A DNA stretch of 64,000 bases from Sphingomonas aerophila (GCF_014199305.1 NZ_JACIJK010000009.1:146208-210207); one strand, 5' to 3'; counted from the stretch's first letter, positions 23,766 to 34,111 are shown. Made by a program: numbers and translations. The notes: generated from the letters alone by a model not told the origin.

Positions 23766-25373
23766 TCAGCGAGCGGGGGGCAGCGGCTGTTCGGGCCGCG
23801 CTGAGCCAGTGGCCGTGACGGGCTTGGGCCCGTCCGCCGTTGCCTCCAGACTGTCGTCTCCGCCTAGCACCCGATACAACGTGGCACGGTTTGCAGCGCC
23901 GACCAGCCGGGTCGCCACCAGCAAGCGCTGGGCCGAGTAAAGCGACCTCTGGGCGTCGAGGCTCGACAGGAAGGTGTCGATCCCGCCCCGGTAGCGGGCA
24001 TTGGTCAGGGTCAGAGTTTCGGACGCGGCCCGAACGCCCAGGTCGTTGGCCCGAAGCTGATCTGCCAGCGTGCCCGAACGGGCAAGCGCATCCGCCGTCT
24101 CGCGGAAGGCCGACTGGATCGAGCGCTGGTAGGTTGCGAGCAACGCGTCGCGCTGCGCTTCGGTGTACTGGACATTGGCCCGGCCCGCGCCGGCGCGGAA
24201 GATCGGGTAGCTGACGGAGGGCGCCACCGAATAGCTGAACGCGCCACCCGTGAAGAGCGAGCTCAAGGCGCTGCTCGCAAACCCGACAAGCCCGGTCAGG
24301 GAGATGCGTGGGAACAGCTCTGCGCGCGCGGCACCGATCTCCGCATTCGCAGCGCGCAACTCATATTCCGACTGCACCACGTCCGGCCGGCGCAGCAGGA
24401 TGCGGCTGTCGAGGCCGGCGGGCACATCGGCCACCGTTGGCGCAGCCTGATCGATCGAGCGCGACAGCAGATTGTCGTCCACAGGTGCGCCGACCAGGAG
24501 TTCGAGCGCGTTCTTGTCCTGCGCCACCAGCGTGCGCTGTTCGGCGAGATCGGACTGGGCGGCGGCAAGGACGGTTTGCGCCTGCGTCACGTCAGTGCGT
24601 GGGCTGATGCCGCCCTGGCGACGCGCATCGGTTAGCCGGACGCTGCTTTCCGCGACCTGAGCGGTCTGCTGCGCCACCTGTAGCAGCGTTGAGTCGGCCG
24701 CATAGTTAAGCCACGCGGTGGCGATATCGCCAACGAGCGCCAGTCGGGTCGCCCGGGCTGCCGCTTCCTGCGCGAAGTACCGGTCGAGGGCTGCCCGGCT
24801 GAGCGAGCGAATGCGGCCGAACAGGTCGAGCTCAAACGCCGTGGTGCCAAGGTCGACCTGGAAGCTGCTGCCGCCGCGCGTGCTGACGACGCTGCCGCCC
24901 GATCCTGTGCCGCCGGTGCCTGTGCCAGTCCCGACGCCACCAGTGCCCGTACCGGTTCCCGTGCCCGTTCCGGTGCCGCCCGAGCCAGTGCCAGAGTTGC
25001 CGGTGCCCGTTCCTGTCGTGCTGCCGGCGCGCGTACCGCCGCCCGAATAGCTGTAGCGAGCGGTCGCATCGAGTTGAGGCAGCAGGTCGGCACGCTGGAT
25101 GCGGTACTGCGCGCGCGCCGCCTGCACGCTGGCCGCGGCGACGCGCAGGTCGCGGTTGTTGACCAGCGCCTGCTCAATCAACCGCTGCAGCCGCGGGTCG
25201 CGGAACACCTGCCGCCAGGTCAGCGCAGGCAGCTCTGCCTCATTGGCGTGAAGATACGGATCGCCCGCCGGCCAGGATGGCGGCACCGGCAAGTCGGGCC
25301 GCACATATTTGGGAGTAAGGCTGCACGCCGACAGGCTGGCGAGCGCGAGAAGGGAACCGAAACGACGCATCAT
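23766..25373 (-). CDS. RND efflux outer-membrane factor (OprM/NodT type) with Gly-Thr repeat loop
   Basis: This lipoprotein channel is the outer-membrane end of an RND pump. The 535-residue product has lipobox LSAC at residues 14-17, and LGTTAFELDLFGRIRSLSRA matches OprM. Residues 111-170 are an almost pure Gly/Thr/Ser stretch with repeated GTGTGTG, placed where OprM has its first extracellular barrel loop. It starts inside the end of the RND pump gene (ATGA overlap) and is third in that operon. Confidence 0.95.
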   Translation of the reverse strand: MMRRFGSLLALASLSACSLTPKYVRPDLPVPPSWPAGDPYLHANEAELPALTWRQVFRDPRLQRLIEQALVNNRDLRVAAASVQAARAQYRIQRADLLPQLDATARYSYSGGGTRAGSTTGTGTGNSGTGSGGTGTGTGTGTGTGGVGTGTGTGGTGSGGSVVSTRGGSSFQVDLGTTAFELDLFGRIRSLSRAALDRYFAQEAAARATRLALVGDIATAWLNYAADSTLLQVAQQTAQVAESSVRLTDARRQGGISPRTDVTQAQTVLAAAQSDLAEQRTLVAQDKNALELLVGAPVDDNLLSRSIDQAAPTVADVPAGLDSRILLRRPDVVQSEYELRAANAEIGAARAELFPRISLTGLVGFASSALSSLFTGGAFSYSVAPSVSYPIFRAGAGRANVQYTEAQRDALLATYQRSIQSAFRETADALARSGTLADQLRANDLGVRAASETLTLTNARYRGGIDTFLSSLDAQRSLYSAQRLLVATRLVGAANRATLYRVLGGDDSLEATADGPKPVTATGSARPEQPLPPAR

Positions 25374-28300
25374 GCACCCTCTGGCGCAGGCAGCGCCGCG
25401 CGTGACGGGGGCGGGGGAAGTTGTGGTGGCGGCGGACCGTCACCGCCCCCGTGGGAATTGCCATCGCCGCCCTCGTCGTCGGGATGGCGCTTCACGGGCT
25501 TGCCACGCAGCCGGGCCATGCCGTCGCGCACGCCGCGTCGCACCAGGACGAAGAAGAGCGGGATGTAGAAGATCGCGAGGAACGTCGCGGTCAGCATGCC
25601 CCCGATCACCGCAGTACCGATCGCAATCCGGCTGTTGGCGCCCGCGCCGGTCGAAACGGCCAGCGGGAACACGCCGAAGATGAAGGCGAACGAGGTCATC
25701 AGGATCGGCCGCAGCCGGATGCGAGCCGCCTCCAGCGCGGCGTCGATCACACGCTTGCCACTGCGTTCGGCCTGTTCGGCGAATTCGATCATCAGGATCG
25801 CGTTCTTGGACGCCAGGCCCATCGTGGTGAGCAGCCCGATCTGTAGGTATACGTCGTTGATCAGCCCGCGCAGGGTCACGAACGCGACTGCCCCGACCAG
25901 CCCCAGCGGAATGATGAGCAGCACGGCGAACGGGATCGACCAGCTTTCGTACAGGGCGGCGAGGCACAGGAAGACGACCAGCAAGGACAGGCCATACAGG
26001 ATCGGCGCCTGACCCGAGGACAGCCGCTCCTGGAAGGACAGCCCAGACCAGGCGACGCTGGTGCCCGGGATCTGAGCCGCCAGCTGCGCCATCCGCTCCA
26101 TCGCGTCGCCCGAGCTTTGGCCCGGTGCGGCGGATCCCTGGAATTCATAGGACGGGATGCCGTTGAACCGGGACAGGGTCGTCGGTGCCTGTGACCAGCC
26201 GGTCTGCGCAAAGGACGAGAAGGGTGCCATCTGCCCGTTGCTGCCGCGCACGAACCATTGCGACAGGTCTTCAGGCTTCGAGCGGTAGGGAGCGTCACCC
26301 TGGACATAGACCCGTTTGACGCGACCACGATCCACGAAGTCGTTGACGTAGCTGCCGCCCCAGGCGGTCGATAGGGTGGAGTTCACATTCGCCTGGGTCA
26401 GCCCCAGCGTGCTCAACTTCTGCTGGTCCACATCGATCTTCAGAGTCGCGACGTCAGGCAGCTCGGTCAGGCGAACGGCCGCAAGCTTGGGATCGTTGCT
26501 GGCGAGCGCCAGCAGCTTGTCGCGCGCAGCCCCGAAGGCCTCTTGTGACATGCCGCTGGAATTCTGCAGCTCCATGGTGAAGCCGTTCGATTGGCCGAGG
26601 CCGCGCACCGCTGGCGGCACGAGCGCATAGACCCGCGCGTCGCGAAGATGGGAGAAGGCGGCAGAAGCGCGGCCGGTGATCGCGTCGGCGGTGTTTTCCT
26701 TGCCCTTGCGATCCGCCCAGTCGGTCAGCGCCAGGAAGCCCTGGCCCGTGTTCTGGCCGCTGGTGCCGCCACCGCCGCCGCCAGCGACGGTGAACATCGT
26801 CTTGGTGTTCGCGCCCTCATACTTACGGAAATACTGCTCCACCTGACGCTGCACCTCCGTGGTGCGGTTCTGGGTCGCACCGGCGGGAAGCTGGAACTGC
26901 ACAATGGCGCCCCCCTGGTCCTCCGTCGGCAGGAATCCGGTCGGCAGGCGCAGGAACAGCACCACCAGCAGCGCGACGCACCCAGCATAGATCAGCAGAA
27001 ACAGCCACCTGCGGTCGATGATCCACCGCACCGTGTTTCGGTAGCGTTCGCTCAGCCGGTCAAAGCCGGTGTTGAACTTGTCGCGCGCGACCTTGAAGAA
27101 GTGCGCCACCTTGGGGAAGCGGCGACCCAGCCAGCTGTCTTCGATCTCATGCTCGTCGCCATTGCGCTTCTTCTGCTTGAGCAGGTGGGAGGTCAGCGCA
27201 GGCGACAGGATCAGGGCGACCAGCACCGACAACACCATCGCGGATACGATGGTGAGCGAGAACTGACGGTAGATCACGCCGGTAGATCCGCCAAAGAAGG
27301 CCATGGGCAGGAACACCGCCGACAGCACCAGCGCGATGGCGACCAATGCTACCGTGATCTCGTCCATCGACTTGATGGTCGCCTCACGCGGGGTGAGGGA
27401 GGGGTCCTCCTCCATCAAGCGTTCGACATTCTCGACGACGACGATCGCATCGTCGACCAGCAGGCCGATCGCGAGCACCAGCCCGAACAGCGTCAGCGTG
27501 TTGATGGAAAAACCGGCGAGGTAGAACACGGCAAAGGTGCCAAGCAGCACCACCGGCACCGCGATCGCCGGGATCAGGGTCGCGCGCCAGCTTTGCAGAA
27601 ACACGAACATGACGATGACGACGAGGATGATCGCCTCGATCAGCGTCTTCACCACGTCTTCGATCGACAGCTTGATAAAGTCGGTCGCATCGTTGGCGTA
27701 GGCGACCTTGAACCCTGCGGGGAACGACTTTGCCGCCTGGTTGATCTGTGCCTTCACCAACTCGGCGGTTTCGAGCGCGTCGGCGCCCGGCGCGAGCAGC
27801 ACCGCGATACCGGCGCCGGGGTGCTGGTTGACGCGGCTGACCGCGGCATAGCTTTCGGCGCCGAGTTCGATGCGCGCAACGTCCTTCATGCGGACGCTAG
27901 CGCCGTTAGGCTGCGTCTTCAGGATGATGTTGGCGAATTGTTCGGGTGTTTGCAGGCGCGACTGAGCCGTCACCGTCGCGTTAAGATACTGGTCGCGCGG
28001 AGAAGGAAGACCGCCCAGTTCACCGGCCGCGACTTCGGTATTCTGAGCCTGGATTGCCGCGGTGATGTCGCTGGGGATCAGCTGAAAGCTCGCGAGCTGG
28101 GTCGGGTTCAGCCAGATGCGCATCGCATATTGCGATCCGAAGACGTTGGTATCGCCAACGCCCTGGATGCGGCCGAGCGGGTCCTGGAGGTTGGACACCA
28201 GATAGTCGGACACGTCCTGGTTCGTGCGCTGGTCGGTTTCGTCATACACGCCGACGATCAACAGGAAGTCCGGATTGGACTTGCGGACGATCAGCCCCTG

Positions 28301-28675
28301 CTGCTGCACCTGCTGTGGCAGCCGGGGCAGGGCCTGTTGCACCTGGTTCTGGACCTGAACCTGCGCGATGTCGGGATCGGTTCCCTTGTTGAAGGTGGCG
28401 GTGATCGTCACCTGCCCGCGCGAGGACGAGGAGGAACTGAAGTAAAGCAGGCCGTCGATGCCGGTCAGCGATTGTTCGACAACCTGGGTGACGCTGTTCT
28501 GGATGGTCGTCGCGGACGCACCGGGGAAGGTCGCGCGGATCGTGACCTGCGGCGGCGCGACGTCCGGATATTGGGCGATCGGCAGGCCCATGATGCCGCC
28601 GACGCCGGCCAACATGACGATGATGGCCAGCACCCATGCAAAGATGGGCCGGTCAATGAAGATGCGCGACATCAT
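25370..28675 (-). CDS. RND multidrug efflux pump (HAE1, AcrB/MexB type)
   Basis: This inner-membrane trimeric proton antiporter exports drugs through its adaptor and outer-membrane partners. The 1101-residue product begins MMSRIFIDRPIFAWVLAIIV and contains GLPIAQYPDVAPPQVTI. The helix-4 proton-relay acids are present in GLLVDDAIVVVENVERLM, and the duplicated TM half ends with SKNAILMIEFAEQA and PLFFVLVRRG. A Gly/Pro/Asp-rich cytoplasmic tail of about 45 residues is longer than in AcrB. Seven bases separate it from the adaptor gene. Confidence 0.98.
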   Translation of the reverse strand: MMSRIFIDRPIFAWVLAIIVMLAGVGGIMGLPIAQYPDVAPPQVTIRATFPGASATTIQNSVTQVVEQSLTGIDGLLYFSSSSSSRGQVTITATFNKGTDPDIAQVQVQNQVQQALPRLPQQVQQQGLIVRKSNPDFLLIVGVYDETDQRTNQDVSDYLVSNLQDPLGRIQGVGDTNVFGSQYAMRIWLNPTQLASFQLIPSDITAAIQAQNTEVAAGELGGLPSPRDQYLNATVTAQSRLQTPEQFANIILKTQPNGASVRMKDVARIELGAESYAAVSRVNQHPGAGIAVLLAPGADALETAELVKAQINQAAKSFPAGFKVAYANDATDFIKLSIEDVVKTLIEAIILVVIVMFVFLQSWRATLIPAIAVPVVLLGTFAVFYLAGFSINTLTLFGLVLAIGLLVDDAIVVVENVERLMEEDPSLTPREATIKSMDEITVALVAIALVLSAVFLPMAFFGGSTGVIYRQFSLTIVSAMVLSVLVALILSPALTSHLLKQKKRNGDEHEIEDSWLGRRFPKVAHFFKVARDKFNTGFDRLSERYRNTVRWIIDRRWLFLLIYAGCVALLVVLFLRLPTGFLPTEDQGGAIVQFQLPAGATQNRTTEVQRQVEQYFRKYEGANTKTMFTVAGGGGGGTSGQNTGQGFLALTDWADRKGKENTADAITGRASAAFSHLRDARVYALVPPAVRGLGQSNGFTMELQNSSGMSQEAFGAARDKLLALASNDPKLAAVRLTELPDVATLKIDVDQQKLSTLGLTQANVNSTLSTAWGGSYVNDFVDRGRVKRVYVQGDAPYRSKPEDLSQWFVRGSNGQMAPFSSFAQTGWSQAPTTLSRFNGIPSYEFQGSAAPGQSSGDAMERMAQLAAQIPGTSVAWSGLSFQERLSSGQAPILYGLSLLVVFLCLAALYESWSIPFAVLLIIPLGLVGAVAFVTLRGLINDVYLQIGLLTTMGLASKNAILMIEFAEQAERSGKRVIDAALEAARIRLRPILMTSFAFIFGVFPLAVSTGAGANSRIAIGTAVIGGMLTATFLAIFYIPLFFVLVRRGVRDGMARLRGKPVKRHPDDEGGDGNSHGGGDGPPPPQLPPPPSRAALPAPEGA

Positions 28676-28681
28676 GAGCGG

Positions 28682-29938
28682 TCAGCCGGCCTTGCTCTGG
28701 CCGCTCGACTGGCCGCCCTCCGACCCGCCCGATCCGCCACCTTTGCCGTCACCCTGCGGCGGCGCGATCTGCTGATTCTGGTTGGCGGGAACAGGCTTGA
28801 TGCCCTGGCCCGCGCGCAGCTTGCTCAGGCCCTGCGTGATGACGCGGTCCCCTTCCTTCAGGCCGGCGGTCACTACCCAATATGGCCCCTGTACCCGCTG
28901 CGCCGTCACGGTGCGCTGCACCGCCTTGTCACCCGGACCGACGACCATGACCGTCGCGTTGCCCTTGGGATCGCGGGTGACAGCCTGTTGCGGAACAAGG
29001 AAGGCGCGGGTGTTGATCGCCTGGGCAAAGCTTGCCCGCACGAACATGCCCGGGAGCAACAGCCCCTGCGGATTGGGGAAGCGGGCGCGCAGGGTCACGG
29101 TGCCGGTCGCCTGATCCACCACGGCTTCGGAGAATTCGACGGTTCCGGTCTGGCCATAGTCGCTGCCGTCACCGAGCTTCAGCCGCACGACGGCCCGCGT
29201 CGGGACCAGGCCGTCGCTGCTGAGGGCGCGCCGCAGCGACAGGAGATCGTTGGCGGACTGCTGAATGTCCACAAACATGGGGTCGAGCCGCTGGATCTGG
29301 GCAAGCGGGTCGGTCTGGCTGGCAGACACCAGCGCACCGACGGTGAACAGCGACCGACCGATCCGCCCGGTGATCGGGGCCGGCACGGTGGTGAAGCCGA
29401 GATTGACGCGAGCGGTCTGCAACTGCGCGTTGGTCTGCGCCACCGATGCGCTTGCCTGTCGCGCCTGTGCGATGGCGTTGGTCAGTTCCTGCTTGGACAC
29501 CGCCTCGATCTGGGCGAGCGGGCGATAGCGTTCGGCCTGGATCCGGGTCGCTTCGGCATTGGCCTGCGCGCTCAGCACGTTGGCGCGCGCTTCGTTGACC
29601 GCGGCGCGGTAGACGCGGGGGTCGATCTCGTAAAGCGGCTGGCCCTGGCGAACCAGCGACCCTTCTGTGAAGAAGCGCCGCCGGATGATGCCGTTCACCT
29701 GCGGGCGCACGTCCGAGCTTTCAAAGGCGGCGGTTCGGCCCGACAACTCGCTGGTGAGCGCGGCGCTGGTCGGTCGCACGACGACAAAGCCGACCTCCGG
29801 CGTTCCCTGGCCGGGCTGTCCGCTGCGGCCGGCGCCGCCCTTCTGCTGGCCCTGTTCGCCGCCGCTGCAACCGGCAAGAAGAGCGGCCGTCAGCACAATG
29901 GCAGCGCCACAACGGCGAGAATAGCTAGACAACGGCAA
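28682..29938 (-). CDS. RND periplasmic adaptor (AcrA/MexA type)
   Basis: The adaptor links the RND pump to the outer-membrane factor. I chose the TTG at 29938 because AGGAG lies five bases upstream and the resulting start gives a lipoprotein signal with AALLAGC; the longer open frame upstream overlaps rpiA and is not family-like. The 418-residue product has the lipoyl segment RPQVNGIIRRRFFTEGSLVR, a coiled hairpin, and the beta-barrel LDPMFVDIQQSANDLL. It ends in a Gly/Ser-rich tail. It is first in its operon. Confidence 0.93.
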   Translation of the reverse strand: MPLSSYSRRCGAAIVLTAALLAGCSGGEQGQQKGGAGRSGQPGQGTPEVGFVVVRPTSAALTSELSGRTAAFESSDVRPQVNGIIRRRFFTEGSLVRQGQPLYEIDPRVYRAAVNEARANVLSAQANAEATRIQAERYRPLAQIEAVSKQELTNAIAQARQASASVAQTNAQLQTARVNLGFTTVPAPITGRIGRSLFTVGALVSASQTDPLAQIQRLDPMFVDIQQSANDLLSLRRALSSDGLVPTRAVVRLKLGDGSDYGQTGTVEFSEAVVDQATGTVTLRARFPNPQGLLLPGMFVRASFAQAINTRAFLVPQQAVTRDPKGNATVMVVGPGDKAVQRTVTAQRVQGPYWVVTAGLKEGDRVITQGLSKLRAGQGIKPVPANQNQQIAPPQGDGKGGGSGGSEGGQSSGQSKAG

Positions 29939-30002
29939 CGGTACTCCTGCCCGAGATGAAGTTAGGCGGCGACCGCGTCCGCAGACCGCGGAAATGCACT
30001 CC

Positions 30003-30061
30003 GCTGCAATTGGTTGCAGTTGCTGACCTATATAATTTCCGGCCTGCATTGGGGTTGCACT
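30003..30061. promoter_or_regulatory. Putative operators between the RND operon and rpiA
   Basis: A perfect inverted repeat CTGCAA-TTGG-TTGCAG spans 30003-30018 and a second, imperfect one, CTGCATTGGGGTTGCAC, spans 30045-30061. A TATAAT lies between them at 30031-30036 on the + strand. The layout suits a TetR-type repressor site controlling the - strand efflux operon, but no TetR gene lies beside it. Confidence 0.45.
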
Positions 30062-30089
30062 TTTGCGCGGTTCGGGGCGTGTAGCTGGC

Positions 30090-30764
30090 ATGCAGGATGA
30101 CGACAAGCGAAGCGCGGCTGAAGCGGCGGTGAACGAAGTGGCCGACGGGATGCTGCTGGGGCTGGGTACCGGTTCCACCGCTGCGCATTTCATTCGGGCG
30201 CTGGCGGCGCGGCGGCTGGCCGTGACCACGGTTGCGACCTCCGATGCGAGCGCGGCACTCGCGCGTTCGCTCGGTCTGCCGGTGCGCGACTTCGCCGAGG
30301 TCGCACGAGTCGATCTTACCGTCGATGGTGTGGACGAAGTCGATGCGACCTGCCGCGCGATCAAGGGCGCGGGCGGCGCGATGGTGAGGGAAAAGATCGT
30401 TGCGTCAGCGTCGACCCGCATGATCGCCATCGCCGACGGGTCGAAGCGTGTGGAGCAACTCGGTACCGCGGCGCTGCCGGTTGAGGTGTTGCCCTTCGCC
30501 CGTGCTTTCGTGGAAGATCAGGTAAGGGCACTGGGGCTGGTTCCGGAATTGCGGCGCGCCGGTGATGGCGAGGCGTATCTGACCGATCAGCACAATCTGG
30601 TGCTCGACTGCACCGGCGTGCTCGGGCAGGCTTTGGAGCCGCTCGCGGTGGCGCTGGACGCGACACCGGGGGTCGTTGGCCATGGGCTGTTCCTTGCCGA
30701 AATCGATCTCGCCCTGATTGCCACGTCGGGCCAGGTCATCCGGCTGGAGCGGAATACAGGTTAG
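30090..30764 (+). CDS. rpiA: Ribose-5-phosphate isomerase A
   Basis: RpiA interconverts ribose-5-phosphate and ribulose-5-phosphate in the non-oxidative pentose-phosphate pathway. The 224-residue product has the substrate-loop GLGTGSTAAHFI, the catalytic-region DGVDEVD and KGAGGAMVREKI. ATG at 30090 is chosen over an upstream TTG. It precedes tkt by 108 bases. Confidence 0.96.
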   Translation: MQDDDKRSAAEAAVNEVADGMLLGLGTGSTAAHFIRALAARRLAVTTVATSDASAALARSLGLPVRDFAEVARVDLTVDGVDEVDATCRAIKGAGGAMVREKIVASASTRMIAIADGSKRVEQLGTAALPVEVLPFARAFVEDQVRALGLVPELRRAGDGEAYLTDQHNLVLDCTGVLGQALEPLAVALDATPGVVGHGLFLAEIDLALIATSGQVIRLERNTG

Positions 30765-30872
30765 CGCTACCACCCCATTGTTGCCGCCCGACTTGCAAGC
30801 GCGTAAGTCGGCGCGGCAACCCAAGCGGGCGCGTGCGCGTTCGGATCGAGACAGCGGAGCACAGTCACTTTC

Positions 30873-32981
30873 ATGGCCGACATCGATACTTCCACGCCCG
30901 CCGCGCAGACCGCGGTTCACGAGGACGGCAGCCCGGAGCGGCTGGCCATCGACACCATTCGTACGCTCAGCATGGACGCTGTGCAGGCGGCAAACTCGGG
31001 CCACCCGGGTACGCCCATGGCATTGGCGCCGGTTGGGCACACGATCTGGACCAAGTTCCTGCGCTATGACCCGACGCGTCCCGACTGGCCGAACCGCGAC
31101 CGGTTCGTGCTGTCCGTGGGTCATGCGTCCATGCTGCTCTACAGCCTGATCCACCTCGCCGGGATCGAGGAAATAGACGCTGACGGCAACAAGACGGGCA
31201 AGGAGGCGGTCAGCCTCGACGACATCAAGGGCTTTCGCCAGCTGTCCTCCAAGACGCCGGGCCACCCTGAATACCGACACACCACGGGCGTCGAGACCAC
31301 CACGGGGCCGCTGGGCGCTGGTTGCGGCAACTCGGTCGGCATGGCGATGGCGGAGCGCTGGCTTGCCGCGCGCTATAATCGCGAAGGCTTCCAGCTGTTC
31401 GACCACGACGTGTACGTCCTGTGCGGCGATGGCGACATGCAGGAAGGCGTGGCGGCCGAGGCGGCGAGCCTTGCCGGCCACCTGAAGCTGTCCAACCTGT
31501 GCTGGCTGTACGATTCCAACCACATCTCGATCGAGGGCGATACCGCGCTTTCCTTCGACGAGGATGTGGGCAAGCGGTTCGAAGCCTATGGCTGGAACGT
31601 GCTGCACGTGAACGATGCAAACGACGTTGGCGCGCTGACGGCGGCGCTCGACTCGTTCAAGCAGACGGACGACAAGCCGACCTTCATCGTGGTCCATTCG
31701 ATCATCGGTTGGGGCAGCCCCAAGGCGGGTAGCGAGAAGGCGCATGGCGAGCCGCTGGGTGCCGACAACATCCGCGCGACCAAGAAGGCGTATGGCTGGC
31801 CCGAGGACAAGGACTTCTATGTCCCTGATGGCGTGCCCGAGGGCTTCCGCGAGGCGATGCGGAAGAACGGGTTCCAGCGCCGCGACGACTGGGACGCTAT
31901 GCTGGTCCGCTATGGCAAGGAATACCCGGAGCTCGCGGCAGAGTTGGACCTGCTGCTGCGCGACAAGCTGCCCGAGGGCTGGGATGCGGACATCCCGGTC
32001 TTCCCGGCTGATGCCAAGGGCGTTGCCAGCCGCGACTCGGGTGGCAAGGTGCTCAACGCCATTGCCAACCGCGTGCCGTGGCTGATCGGCGGTTCGGCGG
32101 ACCTGTCACCATCGACCAAGACCGACATCAAGGGTGCCGACTCCTTCGAGGCGAGCAACTATGGCGGCCGCAACTTCCACTTCGGCGTGCGCGAGCACGG
32201 CATGGGCGCGGTGGTGAACGGCATGACGCTGAGCCACGTGCGTGGCTATGGCTCAACCTTCCTGGTGTTCGCCGACTATATGCGCCCGCCGATCCGCCTG
32301 TCGGCGATCATGGAGCTGGCAAGCGTATGGGTGTTCACCCATGACTCGATCGGCGTGGGCGAGGATGGCCCGACCCACCAGCCGATCGAGCAACTCGCGT
32401 CGCTGCGCGCCATTCCGGGGCTCGACACGATCCGTCCGGGCGATGCGAACGAAGTCGCTTATGCTTGGCGTGCGGCGCTGGAGGATGCCTCCCGCCCGAC
32501 CGCGCTGATCTTCTCGCGCCAGGCGCTGCCGACGCTCGACCGTGAGAAATATGCGGGGGCGGAAGGCGTGCTGAAGGGGGCCTATGTGCTCGCCGACAGC
32601 GACGGCGAGCCGGAGGTGATCCTGATGGCGACCGGGTCGGAGCTGGCCATGGTCGTGGACGCGCACGAGAAGCTGCGGGCCGAGGGCGTGAAGAGCCGGG
32701 TCGTTTCGATCCCAAGCTGGTATCGCTTCGAATTGCAGGACCAGGCCTATCGCGATGCGGTACTGCCGCCTGCGGCCAAGGCGCGGTTGGCCGTGGAGAT
32801 GGCCGGCGAGATGGGCTGGCATCGTTATGTCGGTAGTCATGGCGACACGATCACCATGTCGACCTTTGGTGCCTCCGCCCCCATATCCAAATTGCAGGAC
32901 AAGTACGGCTTCACCGTCGACAACGTCGTTGCAAAGGCCAAGGCGCTGATTGCCGAGGCCGCCTCGACCGATAAGGAATGA
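30873..32981 (+). CDS. tkt: Transketolase
   Basis: Transketolase moves two-carbon units between sugar phosphates using thiamine diphosphate. The 702-residue product has ANSGHPGTPMALAP with the conserved His, the ThDP motif GDGDMQEGVAAEAASLAGHL, and the pyrimidine-domain segments DLSPSTKTDIKG and IRLSAIMELASVWVFTHDSI. It overlaps tal (ATGA), which indicates co-translation within a pentose-phosphate operon. Confidence 0.98.
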   Translation: MADIDTSTPAAQTAVHEDGSPERLAIDTIRTLSMDAVQAANSGHPGTPMALAPVGHTIWTKFLRYDPTRPDWPNRDRFVLSVGHASMLLYSLIHLAGIEEIDADGNKTGKEAVSLDDIKGFRQLSSKTPGHPEYRHTTGVETTTGPLGAGCGNSVGMAMAERWLAARYNREGFQLFDHDVYVLCGDGDMQEGVAAEAASLAGHLKLSNLCWLYDSNHISIEGDTALSFDEDVGKRFEAYGWNVLHVNDANDVGALTAALDSFKQTDDKPTFIVVHSIIGWGSPKAGSEKAHGEPLGADNIRATKKAYGWPEDKDFYVPDGVPEGFREAMRKNGFQRRDDWDAMLVRYGKEYPELAAELDLLLRDKLPEGWDADIPVFPADAKGVASRDSGGKVLNAIANRVPWLIGGSADLSPSTKTDIKGADSFEASNYGGRNFHFGVREHGMGAVVNGMTLSHVRGYGSTFLVFADYMRPPIRLSAIMELASVWVFTHDSIGVGEDGPTHQPIEQLASLRAIPGLDTIRPGDANEVAYAWRAALEDASRPTALIFSRQALPTLDREKYAGAEGVLKGAYVLADSDGEPEVILMATGSELAMVVDAHEKLRAEGVKSRVVSIPSWYRFELQDQAYRDAVLPPAAKARLAVEMAGEMGWHRYVGSHGDTITMSTFGASAPISKLQDKYGFTVDNVVAKAKALIAEAASTDKE

Positions 32982-34108
32982 GCATGAGCAAGCTTTCCGA
33001 GCTATCCGCCAAGGGCACTGCCGTGTGGCTCGACTTTGTCGACCGCAAGTTCCTGGCCGCCGGCGGCCTCAAGACGCTGATCGAACAGGACGGCCTGACC
33101 GGCGTCACTTCCAACCCGTCGATCTTTGAAAAGGCGATGGGTCATGGCAACGCCTATGACGAAAGCCTGGCCGCCTATGACAGGGAGCATCCGGGCGCCG
33201 CGACGATCGACCGCTACGAGCACCAGGCGATCGAAGACATCAAGGCGGCCGCGGATACGCTTCGGCCCGTGTACGACCGCCTGGACGCCAAGGATGGCTA
33301 TATCAGCCTGGAAGTGTCGCCATACATCGCCGACGACACGGATGCGACGATCTCTGAGGCCGAAAAGCTGTGGCACGCCGTTGATCGCCCGAACCTGATG
33401 ATCAAGATCCCCGGCACGCTGGCCGGCGGACCTGCGATCAGCGCCACGATCGCGAAGGGCATCAACGTCAACGTGACGCTGCTGTTCGCGGTTGAAGCGT
33501 ATATCCGGGTCGCCGAGGCTTATGCGACAGGTCTCGAGGAGCGCGTCCGCCAGGGTCAGCCGATCGACCGGATCGCCTCGGTCGCAAGCTTCTTTGTCAG
33601 CCGCATCGATTCGGTGATCGACAAGGAAATAGATCGCCGGATCGCCGAGAATGATCCTGAAGCCGAGGCGCTGAAGGCACTTCGCGGCAAGGTCGCGATC
33701 GCCAACGCCAAGATGGCGTATCAGTGGTTCCTCGACTTCGAGAAGTCGGACCGATGGCAGGCGCTGAAGGCCAAGGGTGCGCAGTCGCAGCGGCTGCTCT
33801 GGGCGTCCACGGGGGTCAAGGACAAGGCGTATCCCGACACGCTTTACGTCGACACTTTGATCGGCGCCGACACGGTCAATACCATGCCCCAGCCAACCAT
33901 GGACGCGTTCCGCGACCACGGGACGGTCGCGGACACGCTGACCGACGACGTCGAGGGCGCGCGCAAGGTCATGGCGGAGGTCGATCGCCTGGGCCTCAAT
34001 CTAACCGAGGTCACCGACACACTGGTCAGTGAGGGCGTGGCCTCATTCACCAAGGCGTTCGACGATCTGCTTGGCGCCATTGCACACAAGCAGCCGGCGA
34101 CGGCGTGA
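32978..34108 (+). CDS. tal: Transaldolase (long form)
   Basis: Transaldolase moves a dihydroxyacetone unit through a Schiff base on lysine. The 376-residue product has the N-terminal motif [13 protein letters not shown] and the active-site segment NLMIKIPGT, whose lysine is the expected Schiff-base residue. The length fits the TalT-like long class rather than the short MipB class. The start could also be the ATG six bases further in. A strong terminator follows. Confidence 0.96.
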   Translation: MSMSKLSELSAKGTAVWLDFVDRKFLAAGGLKTLIEQDGLTGVTSNPSIFEKAMGHGNAYDESLAAYDREHPGAATIDRYEHQAIEDIKAAADTLRPVYDRLDAKDGYISLEVSPYIADDTDATISEAEKLWHAVDRPNLMIKIPGTLAGGPAISATIAKGINVNVTLLFAVEAYIRVAEAYATGLEERVRQGQPIDRIASVASFFVSRIDSVIDKEIDRRIAENDPEAEALKALRGKVAIANAKMAYQWFLDFEKSDRWQALKAKGAQSQRLLWASTGVKDKAYPDTLYVDTLIGADTVNTMPQPTMDAFRDHGTVADTLTDDVEGARKVMAEVDRLGLNLTEVTDTLVSEGVASFTKAFDDLLGAIAHKQPATA

Positions 34109-34111
34109 ACC

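Noticed and set aside
26591..29959. A 1122-residue open frame on the + strand
   Set aside because: It lies antisense to the RND pump and adaptor genes, is rich in Arg/His/Gln from GC-skewed codon shadows, and has no family motifs.
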